Positions 9,949 through 18,749 of a stretch of DNA of 64,000 bases are shown here, in pieces. Position numbers and translations under genes: made by a program. Position 1 is the first letter of the stretch, and every line of letters starts with the position of its first letter. Under the pieces are notes generated by a model. It saw only the letters and a list, made by a program, of their open reading frames with translations. It did not search any database and was not told where the DNA came from. Source of the stretch: CADEED01 sp963711635 (lineage in GTDB: Bacteria > Pseudomonadota > Gammaproteobacteria > Steroidobacterales > Steroidobacteraceae); contig CAVQEZ010000006.1 of the NCBI GenBank assembly GCA_963711635.1, forward strand, positions 115,372 through 179,371, in the 5' to 3' direction.

Positions 9949-10521
9949 CTACGGCACGCGCGTATCGACTGCGATCCAGTTGACCTCCCAGGTCTTGCCG
10001 CCGTCGGCCGAGAAGGCCTGCTCGAAGCGCGCCGAGTCGGGCTTCACGTCCGAGATCACGAAGCGCACCAGGATGTCGCGGCCGTCGAACGTGTCGGTGG
10101 AATAGAACTCACCGCGACCCTGGCTGAAGCCGCCCAACGTGGGCGTGGTCATCGTGCCGCCGCGCGCGTTGGCGAAGTTCAGGCTCCACTGGCGTGTCTC
10201 GGGGTTGAACAGCCGCAGGCTCAAGCCTTCGATATGGCCCGCGGGTCCCTTGACGTCGAGCTCGACCAGGTTCGCGCGCCCGTTCCAGACCGGGCGAACC
10301 AGCGTCGTGCCCTGGTATTCCACCCACTTGCCTTCTTGCCCCGAAAGCGGATTGGTCAGACGCTTGAGCTGCGTCTTCCATTTGCCGATTTCGAAGTCGA
10401 AGTCCTGCGGGCTGCCCTGGCGCATGAGTGCCGCCGGCAGCTCCTGGTCAGCCGCCTGTGATGGCGGAATGCTGGCAATCGCGATCAGCAGCAATATTCC
10501 AATGCGTCCGGACACTTTCAT
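9949..10521 (-). CDS. Exported DUF1579-like protein
   Basis: A 190-residue protein. Start at ATG 10521 is fixed by a strong GGAGGAAGG site immediately upstream, so the longer open frame is not used. A signal peptide (GILLLIAIASIPPSQAA) precedes DFDFEIGKWKTQLKRLTNPL and LRLFNPETRQWSLNFANA, the pattern of DUF1579-type, lipocalin-like proteins that often carry such FDFxxGxW starts. Function unknown. It converges on the preceding FAD oxidase, with one base between the stops. Confidence 0.7.
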   Translation of the reverse strand: MKVSGRIGILLLIAIASIPPSQAADQELPAALMRQGSPQDFDFEIGKWKTQLKRLTNPLSGQEGKWVEYQGTTLVRPVWNGRANLVELDVKGPAGHIEGLSLRLFNPETRQWSLNFANARGGTMTTPTLGGFSQGRGEFYSTDTFDGRDILVRFVISDVKPDSARFEQAFSADGGKTWEVNWIAVDTRVP

Positions 10522-10588
10522 CCTTCCTCCTGAATAGGTCGCCCTGCTTGGAGCAAAACTTTCCCGGGAAATTCCACTCGGAATCATC

Positions 10589-11023
10589 ATGACAATGCGA
10601 ATCCTGCTGCTGCTTTGCATGCCGGCCATGGCACTGGCCGCGGACGACGCGCGCGTCACGCGCCTGGAACAGGACGTCCGCACGCTTCGAATAGAACTGC
10701 AGACGTTGTCGCGCCAGATTGAGCAATTGCGCCTGCAGGCCACGCGACCGGACATGGACGGCCGCCCGCCCCCGCCGGCGCTGAACCTGGAGACACCAAC
10801 TGCTCACGCCTGGCTCGACGCCGCCAAGTGGCAGCGGCTACGTCCCGGCATGAGCGAGCTCGAGGTGATCACGGCCCTCGGCCCGCCGTCATCGATTCGC
10901 GAGCAGAGCGGCACGCGCGAGTTGCTTTATGCGATGGAGATCGGCTCTTCGACATTCCTGGGCGGCAGCGTCCGGCTGCGTGATCGCGCGGTGATCGAGG
11001 TGCGCATCCCGACGCTCAAGTAG
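10589..11023 (+). CDS. Small exported protein with coiled coil and BamE/SmpA-like domain
   Basis: 144 residues. A signal peptide (MRILLLLCMPAMALAA) is followed by a short coiled coil (RVTRLEQDVRTLRIELQTL, about residues 22-50), a Pro-rich linker and a BamE-like motif WQRLRPGMSELEVITALGPP. The RPGMSxxEVxxxLGPP pattern is the hallmark of SmpA/OmlA-type envelope proteins. No lipobox is seen. Divergent from the DUF1579-like gene. Function unknown beyond a likely periplasmic location. Confidence 0.65.
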   Translation: MTMRILLLLCMPAMALAADDARVTRLEQDVRTLRIELQTLSRQIEQLRLQATRPDMDGRPPPPALNLETPTAHAWLDAAKWQRLRPGMSELEVITALGPPSSIREQSGTRELLYAMEIGSSTFLGGSVRLRDRAVIEVRIPTLK

Positions 11024-11113
11024 CGGACTCGCCACTTGTGACCGAGTCGTCGGCGCGGGCACCCGCGTCCGGGCAAAAATTGCATCGCCTTACACAAACC
11101 TGAGGAGATGCTC

Positions 11114-11668
11114 GTGAAACCTCGCGCCTGGAGCGCCCTGCTGGTGGCTGCGTCGATGATCTGCGCCGCCCCGTCGCTGGCCGACATCAAGAAGGGTGAC
11201 AAGCTGCAAACCCTGGCCAATCTGCACCCGGACATGCACCGCCGGGTACTGTTCACGCTGAACTATCAGTTGCCCGGCCTCATTCCCGTTTGTTCCGACG
11301 TGACCGTCACGAAGGTGGGCAAGAAGAAGCTGGCGTTCGAGTACAACGGCCAGCCTTTCGAGATCGGCTACGAAGGCTTCACGGCGGGCGCCGGCGTGTC
11401 ATTCCAGCAGGCCGTGCAGACCATCTACTTTGGAGCCACCTGCGACAAGGCGAAAATGCAGTCGCTGAACAAGGTGGACCAGGAAGGCATTCGCAGCGGC
11501 CAGCCCCAGGTGGGCATGACGCGCGAAGGTGTGCTGTTCGCGATGGGACGCCCACCGTTTCACGCCACTCCGGATCTGAAGTCATCGTCATGGCGCTACT
11601 GGAAAAACCGCTTCTCGCAGATGGTCGTCAACTTCGGCGACAACGGCAAAGTGAGCAGCATTCAATAG
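11114..11668 (+). CDS. Exported protein with C-terminal BamE-like fold
   Basis: The ribosome site AGGAG (11103-11107) decides the start: it lies 6 bases before GTG 11114 but directly abuts ATG 11108, so GTG is preferred. The signal peptide (WSALLVAASMICAAPSLA) precedes a 160-residue mature protein with two Cys residues (PVCSDV, GATCDK) that could form a disulphide. VGMTREGVLFAMGRPPFHAT resembles the BamE/SmpA loop, followed by WRYWKNRFSQMVVNF. It is the second BamE-like small protein in tandem with the preceding gene. Confidence 0.65.
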   Translation: MKPRAWSALLVAASMICAAPSLADIKKGDKLQTLANLHPDMHRRVLFTLNYQLPGLIPVCSDVTVTKVGKKKLAFEYNGQPFEIGYEGFTAGAGVSFQQAVQTIYFGATCDKAKMQSLNKVDQEGIRSGQPQVGMTREGVLFAMGRPPFHATPDLKSSSWRYWKNRFSQMVVNFGDNGKVSSIQ

Positions 11669-11706
11669 CCGGGTAAACCGCCCGCTCGCGCAGCGAGCGT
11701 AAAAAA

Positions 11707-11813
11707 GTGGCCAGGGTTGGGTTCGGCCGGTGCCTTCAGCGAGCACACTTAACGTGTGCTCGCCCGGCCGAACGCGCTCGCGAAGCGAGCGCAGGCATTA
11801 CGACCCTGGCCAC
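11707..11813. repeat. Nested palindrome bounded by tRNA-Phe 3'-end copies
   Basis: The outer arms are GTGGCCAGGGT (11707-11717) and its complement ACCCTGGCCAC (11803-11813); the middle arms are GTTCGGCCGG and CCGGCCGAAC; the inner hairpin is CGAGCACAC-TTAAC-GTGTGCTCG. The 11-base outer word also occurs at the 3' end of tRNA-Phe (11956-11966), so three copies lie within 260 bases. No coding sequence is seen here. Confidence 0.7.
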
Positions 11814-11953
11814 CACTTCGAGAAATGGGGACATTCCTCATTTCCTCCGCAGCCTCTTTATCCGTGCGGGTGCGCGAAAAGCAAAAGGGGACGCACCTCT
11901 TTGAGGTGCGTCCCCTTTTGCTAGGAAATGAGGAATGTCCCCATTTCTCGAAG

Positions 11954-11968
<15 letters not shown>
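11801..11968. repeat. Perfect 46-bp inverted repeat with internal 20-bp-arm hairpin, overlapping tRNA-Phe
   Basis: The left arm 11801-11846 and right arm 11923-11968 are exact reverse complements over 46 bases and contain the word AAATGGGGACATTCCTCAT. Between them, 11880-11899 and 11903-11922 form a second perfect hairpin (core AAAAGGGGACGCACCTC) with a 3-base loop. The last 15 bases of the right arm are the 3' end of the tRNA-Phe gene including its CCA. The GGGGAC words recur elsewhere in the window. Confidence 0.85.
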
Positions 11969-12029
<61 letters not shown>

Positions 12030-12245
12030 GCCGTTGGAGTGACCCCCGAATGAGGGGCGCGTATTAGAACGGCCGGCTGCGGGCTCGTCAAGCAAGCCGG
12101 GACCCAACTCCTTGATTTTGCGACCCAAGAGCGCCGTTCCGTGGCGCCGACCTCAGTCGTTTTCCGTTGCCGGGCGTCCCGGGTTCCTACAGCCGCCGGC
12201 CGGGCGCTAACGGATGATCGCGGCGCATAACAAGGACCCACAAGA

Positions 12246-13151
12246 ATGAGCGCCGTCCTCGAGAGTAACGACCCCCGTCCTGGCCAGGCATCGACACCGT
12301 TCTACCGGTTGCTCGACAAGCTGCTGCCACGCCTGCGTCGTCACCTGCCGCACACGCGCTTCTTCGACAACCTGTATCACCGGTTGCTGTTCCTGAAGAA
12401 ACATCATCGCTTTCCAAAGCAACAGATGATGTGGAACGACGTGTGGTTCCAGATCAAGACCTCCGGCGAAATCGAAAATCCCCTGCGCGTGTACGTCTCG
12501 GACAAGGAGCAGGTGAAGGATTACGTGCGCCAGACCATCGGTGAGAAATACAACGTGCCCACGATCGCGGTGCTGCGCAGCCCGGCGGAGGTGGACAGCT
12601 TCGATTTTCCGGCCCGCTGCGCGATCAAGCCGACTCACGCCAGCACGCATGTCTGCCTGCGGTCCAGCGGCGAACCCATCGACCGCGAACGCATCAAGAA
12701 GTGGTTTGCGCTGAACTACTATCATTCAGGGCGCGAGCGAAATTACCGTTCGCTCAAGCCGAAAGTGATCGTCGAGCCGCTGATCTTCGACACCACGAAT
12801 GTGGAGGATTACAAGATCTTCTGCTGGCGCGGCACGCCCAAGTTCGTGATGGTCGATATCGACCGGCACACACATCACACGCGCAAGATCTTCGACCCGC
12901 AGTGGAACGAGCAGGATTTCTCCATGACGTATCCGCGTGCCTCTGGAGTGCTGCCGAAACCCGCCACGCTCGGCGAAATGCTGCTGGTGGCGCGGGCGCT
13001 GAGCGCGCCCTTCTCGTTCGTACGCATCGACCTGTACACCGACGGCCAGCGGGTGCTGGTGGGCGAGGTCACGAACTGCAGCGCCAATGCCAGCGCTCCG
13101 TTCCTGCCGCCTACCGCGGAGCAGCACGCCTCGAAGCTGATGTTCAGCTAG
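12246..13151 (+). CDS. TupA-like ATP-grasp protein (amidoligase/polysaccharide-related)
   Basis: A 301-residue soluble protein. FPKQQMMWNDVWFQIKTSGE, VYVSDKEQVKDYVRQTIGE, CAIKPTHASTHVCL and IFDTTNVEDYKIFCWRGTPK match the TupA-like ATP-grasp family, found in teichuronopeptide and capsule loci and thought to join amino acids or sugars at ATP cost. C-terminal FVRIDLYTDGQRVLVGEVTN supplies the metal/ATP acidic residues. The gene stands alone between tRNA-Phe and a pirin gene, so pathway context is absent. Confidence 0.75.
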   Translation: MSAVLESNDPRPGQASTPFYRLLDKLLPRLRRHLPHTRFFDNLYHRLLFLKKHHRFPKQQMMWNDVWFQIKTSGEIENPLRVYVSDKEQVKDYVRQTIGEKYNVPTIAVLRSPAEVDSFDFPARCAIKPTHASTHVCLRSSGEPIDRERIKKWFALNYYHSGRERNYRSLKPKVIVEPLIFDTTNVEDYKIFCWRGTPKFVMVDIDRHTHHTRKIFDPQWNEQDFSMTYPRASGVLPKPATLGEMLLVARALSAPFSFVRIDLYTDGQRVLVGEVTNCSANASAPFLPPTAEQHASKLMFS

Positions 13152-13222
13152 CAATTTCAACGGGTTAGTACACCGGAGCCCGGCCTTGCTTTGAGGCTGT
13201 TTGGCACCATGTACTGCGACCC

Positions 13223-14089
13223 ATGAATGCCCAAACAAATGATGTTCTGAACACGTCCCGCGCGGTCGTCCAGACCTTGCGCGGCCAGCCTGCGTCCGAC
13301 GGCGCCGGCGTCAAGCTCACGCGCGTCATCGGCCAGCCACGGCTGCCCGACCTCGATCCGTTCCTGCTGCTCGATGAGTTCGGCACCGACAAGCCCGAGG
13401 ACTACATCGCCGGCTTTCCGGAGCATCCGCATCGCGGCTTCGAGACCGTGACATACATGCTGGACGGCCGCATGCGCCACAAGGACAACCATGGCCACGA
13501 GGGCGTGCTCGAGCCCGGTGCCGTGCAGTGGATGACCGCGGGCCGCGGCATCGTGCACTCGGAAATGCCCGAGCAGCGCGAGGGCCGCATGCGCGGCTTC
13601 CAGCTGTGGATGAACCTGCCGGCCAGGGACAAGATGTCGGCACCTAACTACCAGGAGTTCGACGGCGCGAAGCTGCCGGTGGTGGAGCGCCCGGGCGTGA
13701 ACGTGAAGATCATCGCGGGAACGCTGGATGGCGCCGTGGGCCCGGTGCAGCAGCCGGCCACGGATCCCATCTACATGGACATCCGCCTCGACGCCGGCGT
13801 GGATTTCGCGCTGCCGGTGCCGGAGGGCCATTCGGCCTTCGTCTACGTGTACGAGGGTGGCCTGTCGGTGGGCGTGTCGCGCGACGCGGCCGTTCTCGAG
13901 CAGCAGGAGCTGGCGGTGCTGGGCGACGGCACCGAAGTGCGCCTGCAGGGCCGCGCGCCGCGCACCCGCGCCATCCTGGTGGCGGGACGCCCGCTGCGTG
14001 AACCCGTTGCGCGCTATGGCCCGTTTGTAATGAACACGCGCGAGGAGCTGCACCAGGCCTTCGCGGACTATCAGGCTGGCAGGTTCTGA
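13223..14089 (+). CDS. Pirin-family protein
   Basis: 288 residues, bicupin. The N-terminal cupin holds the pirin metal ligands: FPEHPHRGFETVTYMLDG with two His, HGHEG, and the Glu/His of GRGIVHSEMPE. LQLWMNLP-type text (GFQLWMNLPARDKMSAPNYQ) follows, then the second cupin with PEGHSAFVYVYEG. Pirins bind Fe and act as redox sensors or quercetin-2,3-dioxygenase-like enzymes; the actual role here is not predictable. A clear terminator follows at 14131. Confidence 0.9.
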   Translation: MNAQTNDVLNTSRAVVQTLRGQPASDGAGVKLTRVIGQPRLPDLDPFLLLDEFGTDKPEDYIAGFPEHPHRGFETVTYMLDGRMRHKDNHGHEGVLEPGAVQWMTAGRGIVHSEMPEQREGRMRGFQLWMNLPARDKMSAPNYQEFDGAKLPVVERPGVNVKIIAGTLDGAVGPVQQPATDPIYMDIRLDAGVDFALPVPEGHSAFVYVYEGGLSVGVSRDAAVLEQQELAVLGDGTEVRLQGRAPRTRAILVAGRPLREPVARYGPFVMNTREELHQAFADYQAGRF

Positions 14090-14130
14090 GAACTCCGGGG
14101 TCAGCCTCCCCCGCTCGACCCCGCACCTGG

Positions 14131-14162
14131 GACGGCGTAGGTAACTACGCCGTCTATTTTTT
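14131..14162 (+). terminator. Rho-independent terminator after pirin gene
   Basis: GACGGCGTAG (14131-14140), loop GTAA, CTACGCCGTC (14145-14154), followed by TATTTTTTT. A perfect 10-bp stem with a T-tract, 42 bases after the pirin stop. Confidence 0.9.
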
Positions 14163-14176
14163 TGCCTGAGACGACT

Positions 14177-14671
14177 ATGATCGCGCGCATGCGCATCACC
14201 CTCGCCGCGCTCCTGCTGGCCTGTGTCGGGCAGTCCGCGGCGTTTGCCCAGTGCGCGCCGGCGCCGGACTCTCCCTACTTCTTCCGAAATCTCTCCGAAC
14301 AGCGCGCCGAGGCCAAGATCGCCGACGACGCGGTGGTCTACGAAAACCTGCTCAGCGATTCCTTCCAGAGCCGTTCGGCCGATGGCAAGCCGCTGTCCAA
14401 GCGCGACTTCATCGCCGGTGAGCTGGCCGCAAAGGCGCCCAAAACCGGGCGCCGTTTCTATGCCATCAGGCACTACACGCTCATCGAGCATCGCAAGGGA
14501 TACACGGTGGCGAGCTATCTGCTCACCGAGGGGATGACGGGCCCCGGCGAAACTCACCTGGTCGAGTCGCAGATGCGCGAGGTTTACGAGGTCATCGACG
14601 GGCAATGGCGGCTGGCGTCGCTCGAGATGGCGCCGGTCGCGGCCGGCGAACCGACCGGCCAGGCGCGCTGA
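14177..14671 (+). CDS. Exported NTF2-like (DUF4440-type) protein
   Basis: 164 residues from ATG 14177 (ATG 14189 also possible). The signal peptide MRITLAALLLACVGQSAAFA is followed by an alpha-plus-beta domain with YENLLSDSFQSRSADGKPLS and a C-terminal strand EVYEVIDGQWRLASLEMAPV, the arrangement of SnoaL/DUF4440 NTF2-like proteins. The family covers isomerases and binding proteins of varied role; function unknown. Confidence 0.6.
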   Translation: MIARMRITLAALLLACVGQSAAFAQCAPAPDSPYFFRNLSEQRAEAKIADDAVVYENLLSDSFQSRSADGKPLSKRDFIAGELAAKAPKTGRRFYAIRHYTLIEHRKGYTVASYLLTEGMTGPGETHLVESQMREVYEVIDGQWRLASLEMAPVAAGEPTGQAR

Positions 14672-14734
14672 GCGCGCAACCGCGGCGGCGTATGTTTGTC
14701 TCGCGCGCCTACGGCGTGTGTTCGTCTTGCGCGC

Positions 14735-15001
14735 CTACGGCGCGACGAATTCCTTCGGCTTCTCCGATCCGTCGCCGAAGAAGAACTTTTCCATCTCGTA
14801 TTCCAGCCGCTTGCGATGCGCCGGCTCGATGGGCGTCAGGCGGTACTCATTGATCAGCATGACCTGGTGCTTGACCCATTGCTGCCAGGCTTCCTTCGAT
14901 ACGTTCTCGAAGATGCGCTTGCCGAGCTCGCCGGGATAAGGCGGCTTGTCGAGACCCGGCGCTTCCTTCTTCAACAACACGCACTGAACCATTCTGCTCA
15001 T
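14735..15001 (-). CDS. yggX: Probable Fe(2+)-trafficking protein YggX
   Basis: 88 residues, matching the family over its whole length: MSRMVQCVLLKKEAPGLD, YPGELGKRIFENVSKEAWQQ and KHQVMLINEYRLTP. The conserved Cys7 is present. YggX protects iron-sulphur proteins from oxidative damage and supports MutY activity. The start ATG 15001 overlaps the mutY stop by 4 bases; it is the last gene of asmA-mutY-yggX, an arrangement common in gammaproteobacteria. Confidence 0.95.
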   Translation of the reverse strand: MSRMVQCVLLKKEAPGLDKPPYPGELGKRIFENVSKEAWQQWVKHQVMLINEYRLTPIEPAHRKRLEYEMEKFFFGDGSEKPKEFVAP

Positions 15002-16053
15002 GAATTCATCTCGGTAGTCAGGTTTCCCAACAGGGTCTTGATCGGTGCCGGCAATCCTACTCGTGGCGGCCGGGTGAGGTCGTACCACAGTTGATTGGCA
15101 GGTTCGCTCACGCGCTGCGCCGCCTGGCAGCGCACCACGAGCGGGGTGATCACCAGGTCGAAATGCGTGAAGCTGTGCTCGATGTCCGGCAGCGCGCTCG
15201 TGGCGGTCGCGGGCGCGAGCTGGTGGGTGGCGAAGTGCTCGGCGGCGCCGGCGTCATTGAATTCCGGCAGGCACCACAAACCACCCCAGATACCCGTGGG
15301 CGGTCGCTGGATCAACAGGACACGCGAGTCATGCCGGGCCACCAGCATCACGGCGCGTCGCTGGCGGCGATCCGCGCGCCTGCGCCTGGGCGCCGGCAGC
15401 TGGTCCTGGCGCGATTCGTCGCGCGCTCGGCAATCAATGGCGATCGGACAGTCGGCACATCGCGGTTTGCGGGCACACAGCGTCGCGCCCAGATCCATGA
15501 TGGCCTGGGTGTAGGTCGCGACATCGGCATCCGGCGTGTTTTCCTCGGCACGCTGCCACAACAGCGCCAGCGTGGCGGCCTCGTCGGGCGCGCCATCGAT
15601 GCCGTAGTGACGCGACAGCACGCGTTTGACGTTGCCATCGAGGATGGCATGCCGCGCGCCATGCGCCTGCGCCAGGATCGCACCGGCCGTGGACCGCCCG
15701 ATGCCCGGCAACTCGACCACCAGATCGAATTCGACTGGCAATTCACCGCCATGACTGTCGCGGATCGCCTGCGCGGCGCGATGCAGGTTGCGCGCGCGCG
15801 CGTAATAACCGAGGCCGGTCCACAGATGCAGAACTTCGTCGATGCCGGCGTCCGCCAGCGCGCGCACGTCCGGAAACTTCTGCATGAAGCGCTCGAAGTA
15901 CGGGATCACCGTGGCCACCTGCGTCTGCTGCAGCATGATCTCCGAGACCCAGACTCGATAGGCGCTGCGCTCCTTCTGCCAGGGCAGATCATGCCGCCCC
16001 GCACGCGCATGCCAGTCGATGAGCCGCGGTGCCAGTGGTTGGCGCACGCTCAT
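14998..16053 (-). CDS. mutY: A/G-specific adenine glycosylase MutY
   Basis: 351 residues, usual length. EIMLQQTQVATVIPYF holds the catalytic Glu and helix-hairpin-helix region; VVELPGIGRSTAGAILAQA and ILDGNVKRVLSR hold the HhH and catalytic Asp. The iron-sulphur loop reads CARKPRCADCPIAIDC, i.e. C-x5-C-x2-C-x5-C, one residue shorter in the first gap than the usual C-x6. A C-terminal NUDT-like domain (LIQRPPTGIWGGLWCLPEF) recognises 8-oxoG. It removes adenine mispaired with 8-oxoguanine. It overlaps asmA upstream and yggX downstream. Confidence 0.95.
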   Translation of the reverse strand: MSVRQPLAPRLIDWHARAGRHDLPWQKERSAYRVWVSEIMLQQTQVATVIPYFERFMQKFPDVRALADAGIDEVLHLWTGLGYYARARNLHRAAQAIRDSHGGELPVEFDLVVELPGIGRSTAGAILAQAHGARHAILDGNVKRVLSRHYGIDGAPDEAATLALLWQRAEENTPDADVATYTQAIMDLGATLCARKPRCADCPIAIDCRARDESRQDQLPAPRRRRADRRQRRAVMLVARHDSRVLLIQRPPTGIWGGLWCLPEFNDAGAAEHFATHQLAPATATSALPDIEHSFTHFDLVITPLVVRCQAAQRVSEPANQLWYDLTRPPRVGLPAPIKTLLGNLTTEMNS

Positions 16054-17258
16054 TTTGGCGCCTCCACGCTGCGCAGACCCTGTTCGTCGAGCAGCAGCCG
16101 CAGCGTGACGCCCTTCATGACGATGTCATCCATCGTGGCCTGCTCGAGCTCGAGCACGCCGCGAAACTTCAGCGATTCGAGCATGGCGGTGGGCAGCACG
16201 AAGGGTTCGCTGGCGGGATCGGTCGGCGGAATGTAGCGCGAGATGTTCAGGGTATCGCCGCGCAGTGCGAATTCGCCCAGCGGATCTTCGCCGGCACCAC
16301 GGCGGAAGTTGCCGGTGAAATGCGTGTCATCGAGCGTGAGCTCGAGCGGATCGATGGCCAGCGCGCCGGCGTCGAGCTTCCAGACCGTATCGAGCTGCAG
16401 TTGCGTGAGCGCCTTCGGATCGGTGGTCTTGGGCGCCTCGATGCCCACGGAAGTCAGCAACGCGCGCAGGTCGAAGGTATTGCTCGCGATGTTGCCAGAC
16501 AGGTTCACGACGTCGCCGAAGTCTCCGTTCACGGCACCTTCGGCCTCGAACCCGCCGAAAGCCAGCGAAAACTCGCGCACCGCGAGGTTCGAGTAGTCCT
16601 TGGTGAGCGCGACATGTGGCGCCTCGAGCCGGAAGGGCACGCCCCCGGCGGCAAAGCCGTCCATGTGCAGGTTGCCCGCGATCGCGGTATCGGTGAACGG
16701 CTCGTCGGGCGCGATCTCGTCCGTAGTTAGACTGAACGCGGTGATCTCGATGCGGCGCGCGGGCGGAGCTTCATCCACGAACAGCAGGCGGCTTTCAACG
16801 ATTTCGACGCCGTCGACGCTGATCTGCCGGGTCTTCGCATTGGGATCGGCCGGCTGGTCGCCGCCAATGCCCTCCCAATTGCCCCTGCCATCCGCGCGCC
16901 GCACCAGCCGCAGGTCGGCTCCCTTGAGCCGCACGCGATCGACCACCAGCTCACTGCGCAACAGCGGGAACAGCCTGGCGCCGAGCTGCGCGCTCTGCCA
17001 GCTCACCATGGGCTCGGCGGGAAAACCGGGAGGATTGCCGAACTGGCCAGGCCCGGTGCGCAGGGCCAGCCAGGGATAGAAGCCGACCTCGATGTCTCCC
17101 ACCAGCGTGAAGTCGCGGCCGGTGGCCTTCCTCACCTCGGCTTCGATGCGCGGCTTGAACGTGTTCGGGTCGACCACCCACACCAGCACCGCGAGGGTCA
17201 GCAGCACCAGCACCACGAGTGCCGCGAAGGCCCAGGAAATCCATTTGAGAATGCGCAC
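16050..17258 (-). CDS. AsmA-family protein
   Basis: 402 residues, shorter than typical AsmA (about 600). An N-terminal membrane anchor (WISWAFAALVVLVLLTLAVLVWVV) is followed by the AsmA signature DPNTFKPRIEAEVRKATGRD and GDIEVGFYPWLALRTG, then a beta-rich periplasmic region. AsmA-like proteins are bridge-type lipid transporters or outer-membrane biogenesis factors. The stop overlaps the mutY ATG, so the three genes are probably one transcript. Confidence 0.85.
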   Translation of the reverse strand: MRILKWISWAFAALVVLVLLTLAVLVWVVDPNTFKPRIEAEVRKATGRDFTLVGDIEVGFYPWLALRTGPGQFGNPPGFPAEPMVSWQSAQLGARLFPLLRSELVVDRVRLKGADLRLVRRADGRGNWEGIGGDQPADPNAKTRQISVDGVEIVESRLLFVDEAPPARRIEITAFSLTTDEIAPDEPFTDTAIAGNLHMDGFAAGGVPFRLEAPHVALTKDYSNLAVREFSLAFGGFEAEGAVNGDFGDVVNLSGNIASNTFDLRALLTSVGIEAPKTTDPKALTQLQLDTVWKLDAGALAIDPLELTLDDTHFTGNFRRGAGEDPLGEFALRGDTLNISRYIPPTDPASEPFVLPTAMLESLKFRGVLELEQATMDDIVMKGVTLRLLLDEQGLRSVEAPK

Positions 17259-17306
17259 GCGGCCGACATTGTAGCGATGTCGGCCGCGGCGGAAGGCACG
17301 GAGATG

Positions 17307-18206
17307 TCAGCGGTTGCAGATCTCGATGTCGCCGGACAGCGTCTTGGCGCGCACCCGCGCACTGCCGTCGCCGGTGCGCGTGTTCAACCGCACGCCGGGT
17401 CCGTACTTGCTGACACGTTCGGCCCCGCCCGCGAGGCAACCGGTGATGTCGCCGCTGAAGGATTCGATCTCGAGCGTGAGCCCGGGCACGTCGTCCAGGT
17501 CCAGGCTGATGTCGCCGCTCACGCCCTCGACGCTGACGCGCGCGTCGCGCAACAGCTTGGCATGCAGCTCGAGGGTTCCGGAGGTGGTGCGGGCGTTCAC
17601 CTCGCTGGTGTCTCCCATGTGCACGCGGGCGTCGCCGCTGACCGTGACCACGTCGAGCTTGCCGGCGCTGTTGGTGAGCTCGAGGCTGCCGCTCACCGAG
17701 CTGACGCGCAGGCTGCCGGGCTTGCCATTGCCTTTCACCGTGAGATCGCCGCTGACGGAGCGGACTTCGGAATCGTCACCGCTGATTTCGGCGGTGATCT
17801 CGCCGCTCACGGTCTTGAGGCGCTGCGTGCCGAGCACGCCGCGCGAGGAAATGTCGGCACTGACCGCGCTCACTTCCAGCGTGCTGCCGCGCGGCACCTG
17901 GATCTCGAGCATGGCATCGCCGCCGTTGTGGCTGTTGCGCGGCAGGATCACCTTGATGGTGGTGCGACCGCCGCTGGTATCCACGTCGACGCGCTCCACG
18001 TCCTCGTCGAGCTGTCCCGTCACCTGGACTTCATTGCGGTCCCAGCCGCGCACGTCCACGCTGCCGGACACGTTCGAAATCAGCACGTCTCCCTTGGGAT
18101 CCGCGTTGACCTTGCGGTCGACGGAGCCTTCGCCCGCCGAGCAGGCCAGTGGCGCGGCGGCCAGCGCACACAGCGCCCACAGGGAATGAATACGGGAAAC
18201 TCTCAT
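17307..18206 (-). CDS. DUF4097 beta-strand repeat lipoprotein
   Basis: 299 residues. The leader LWALCALAAAPLACSAG has a lipobox (PLAC). The mature part is a regular series of strands with the recurring word VSG (ISNVSGSVDVRG, LKTVSGEITAEISG, VRSVSGDLTVKG, VSSVSGSLELTN, VVTVSGDARV, VEGVSGDISLDL, KTLSGDIEIC), the toastrack-like DUF4097 fold. Near the C-terminus are Cys residues in GDITGCLAGG and IEICNR. It is third in an operon behind an ECF sigma factor and its apparent anti-sigma factor, so it is probably envelope-stress related. Confidence 0.85.
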   Translation of the reverse strand: MRVSRIHSLWALCALAAAPLACSAGEGSVDRKVNADPKGDVLISNVSGSVDVRGWDRNEVQVTGQLDEDVERVDVDTSGGRTTIKVILPRNSHNGGDAMLEIQVPRGSTLEVSAVSADISSRGVLGTQRLKTVSGEITAEISGDDSEVRSVSGDLTVKGNGKPGSLRVSSVSGSLELTNSAGKLDVVTVSGDARVHMGDTSEVNARTTSGTLELHAKLLRDARVSVEGVSGDISLDLDDVPGLTLEIESFSGDITGCLAGGAERVSKYGPGVRLNTRTGDGSARVRAKTLSGDIEICNR

Positions 18207-18208
18207 GG

Positions 18209-18749
18209 TCAGATCTCCTGGTGGCCGGAATCACGCACCGCGGTCAGGGCGCGCATTTCTTCCTGGCACGAACTCACTAACAAGTCTTGCAGCAGCGCAT
18301 TGGCGGGATCGCGTCCCAGCGCTGCTTCGATTTCCTGGATCGAGCGCTTCAGCGTGGCGAGACTGGCGCCCACCTTTTCGCGCTCGGCCGGTGACATGGT
18401 GTCGAGCCTGGCCTGCACCTCGACCCAGCAGCTGGTCGCGCTGCTTCTGGTACTCGGCCTCGCGCAGCGCCGCGGGCATCAGGCCCGCGTTGCTTGCCGG
18501 AATGGTTGTGTTGGCCACCTCGGGTTTGCCGGGAGTGCCGAACTGCATGCCGATCACGACGCCCAGCGCGACCAGCGCCACCGAGGCGGCCAGGCCCAGG
18601 GCGGGCATCCAGCCCACGCGCCGGCGGGTGGGAACGGCCTTCATCGACAGGTCGACCTGGATGGCCTGGGCAATGGCCGGCCACAGATCGCGCGTCGGGG
18701 GAATGTCCCGCGCCAGCTCGTCGATTCGTTTCACGCCTCGAGTGGTCAT
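18209..18749 (-). CDS. Putative membrane anti-sigma factor (one frameshift)
   Basis: ATG 18749 overlaps the sigma-factor stop (ATGA). A cytoplasmic N-terminus (IDELARDIPPTRDLWPAIAQ) precedes a single membrane helix (MPALGLAASVALVALGVVIG). After a frame change near 18425 the periplasmic part continues VEVQARLDTMSPAEREKVGA and IQEIEAALGRDPANALLQDL, a helical domain. Position and topology are those of ECF anti-sigma factors; no zinc-binding ZAS motif is visible. The cognate signal is unknown. Confidence 0.7.

Noticed and set aside
11669..11953. Small proteins in the palindrome region before tRNA-Phe
   Set aside because: The frames lie inside inverted repeats and have no ribosome site or family match.
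13157..14605. A 482-residue open frame on minus across the pirin gene
   Set aside because: Antisense shadow of pirin and the NTF2-like gene; it crosses a clear terminator and has no recognisable domain.
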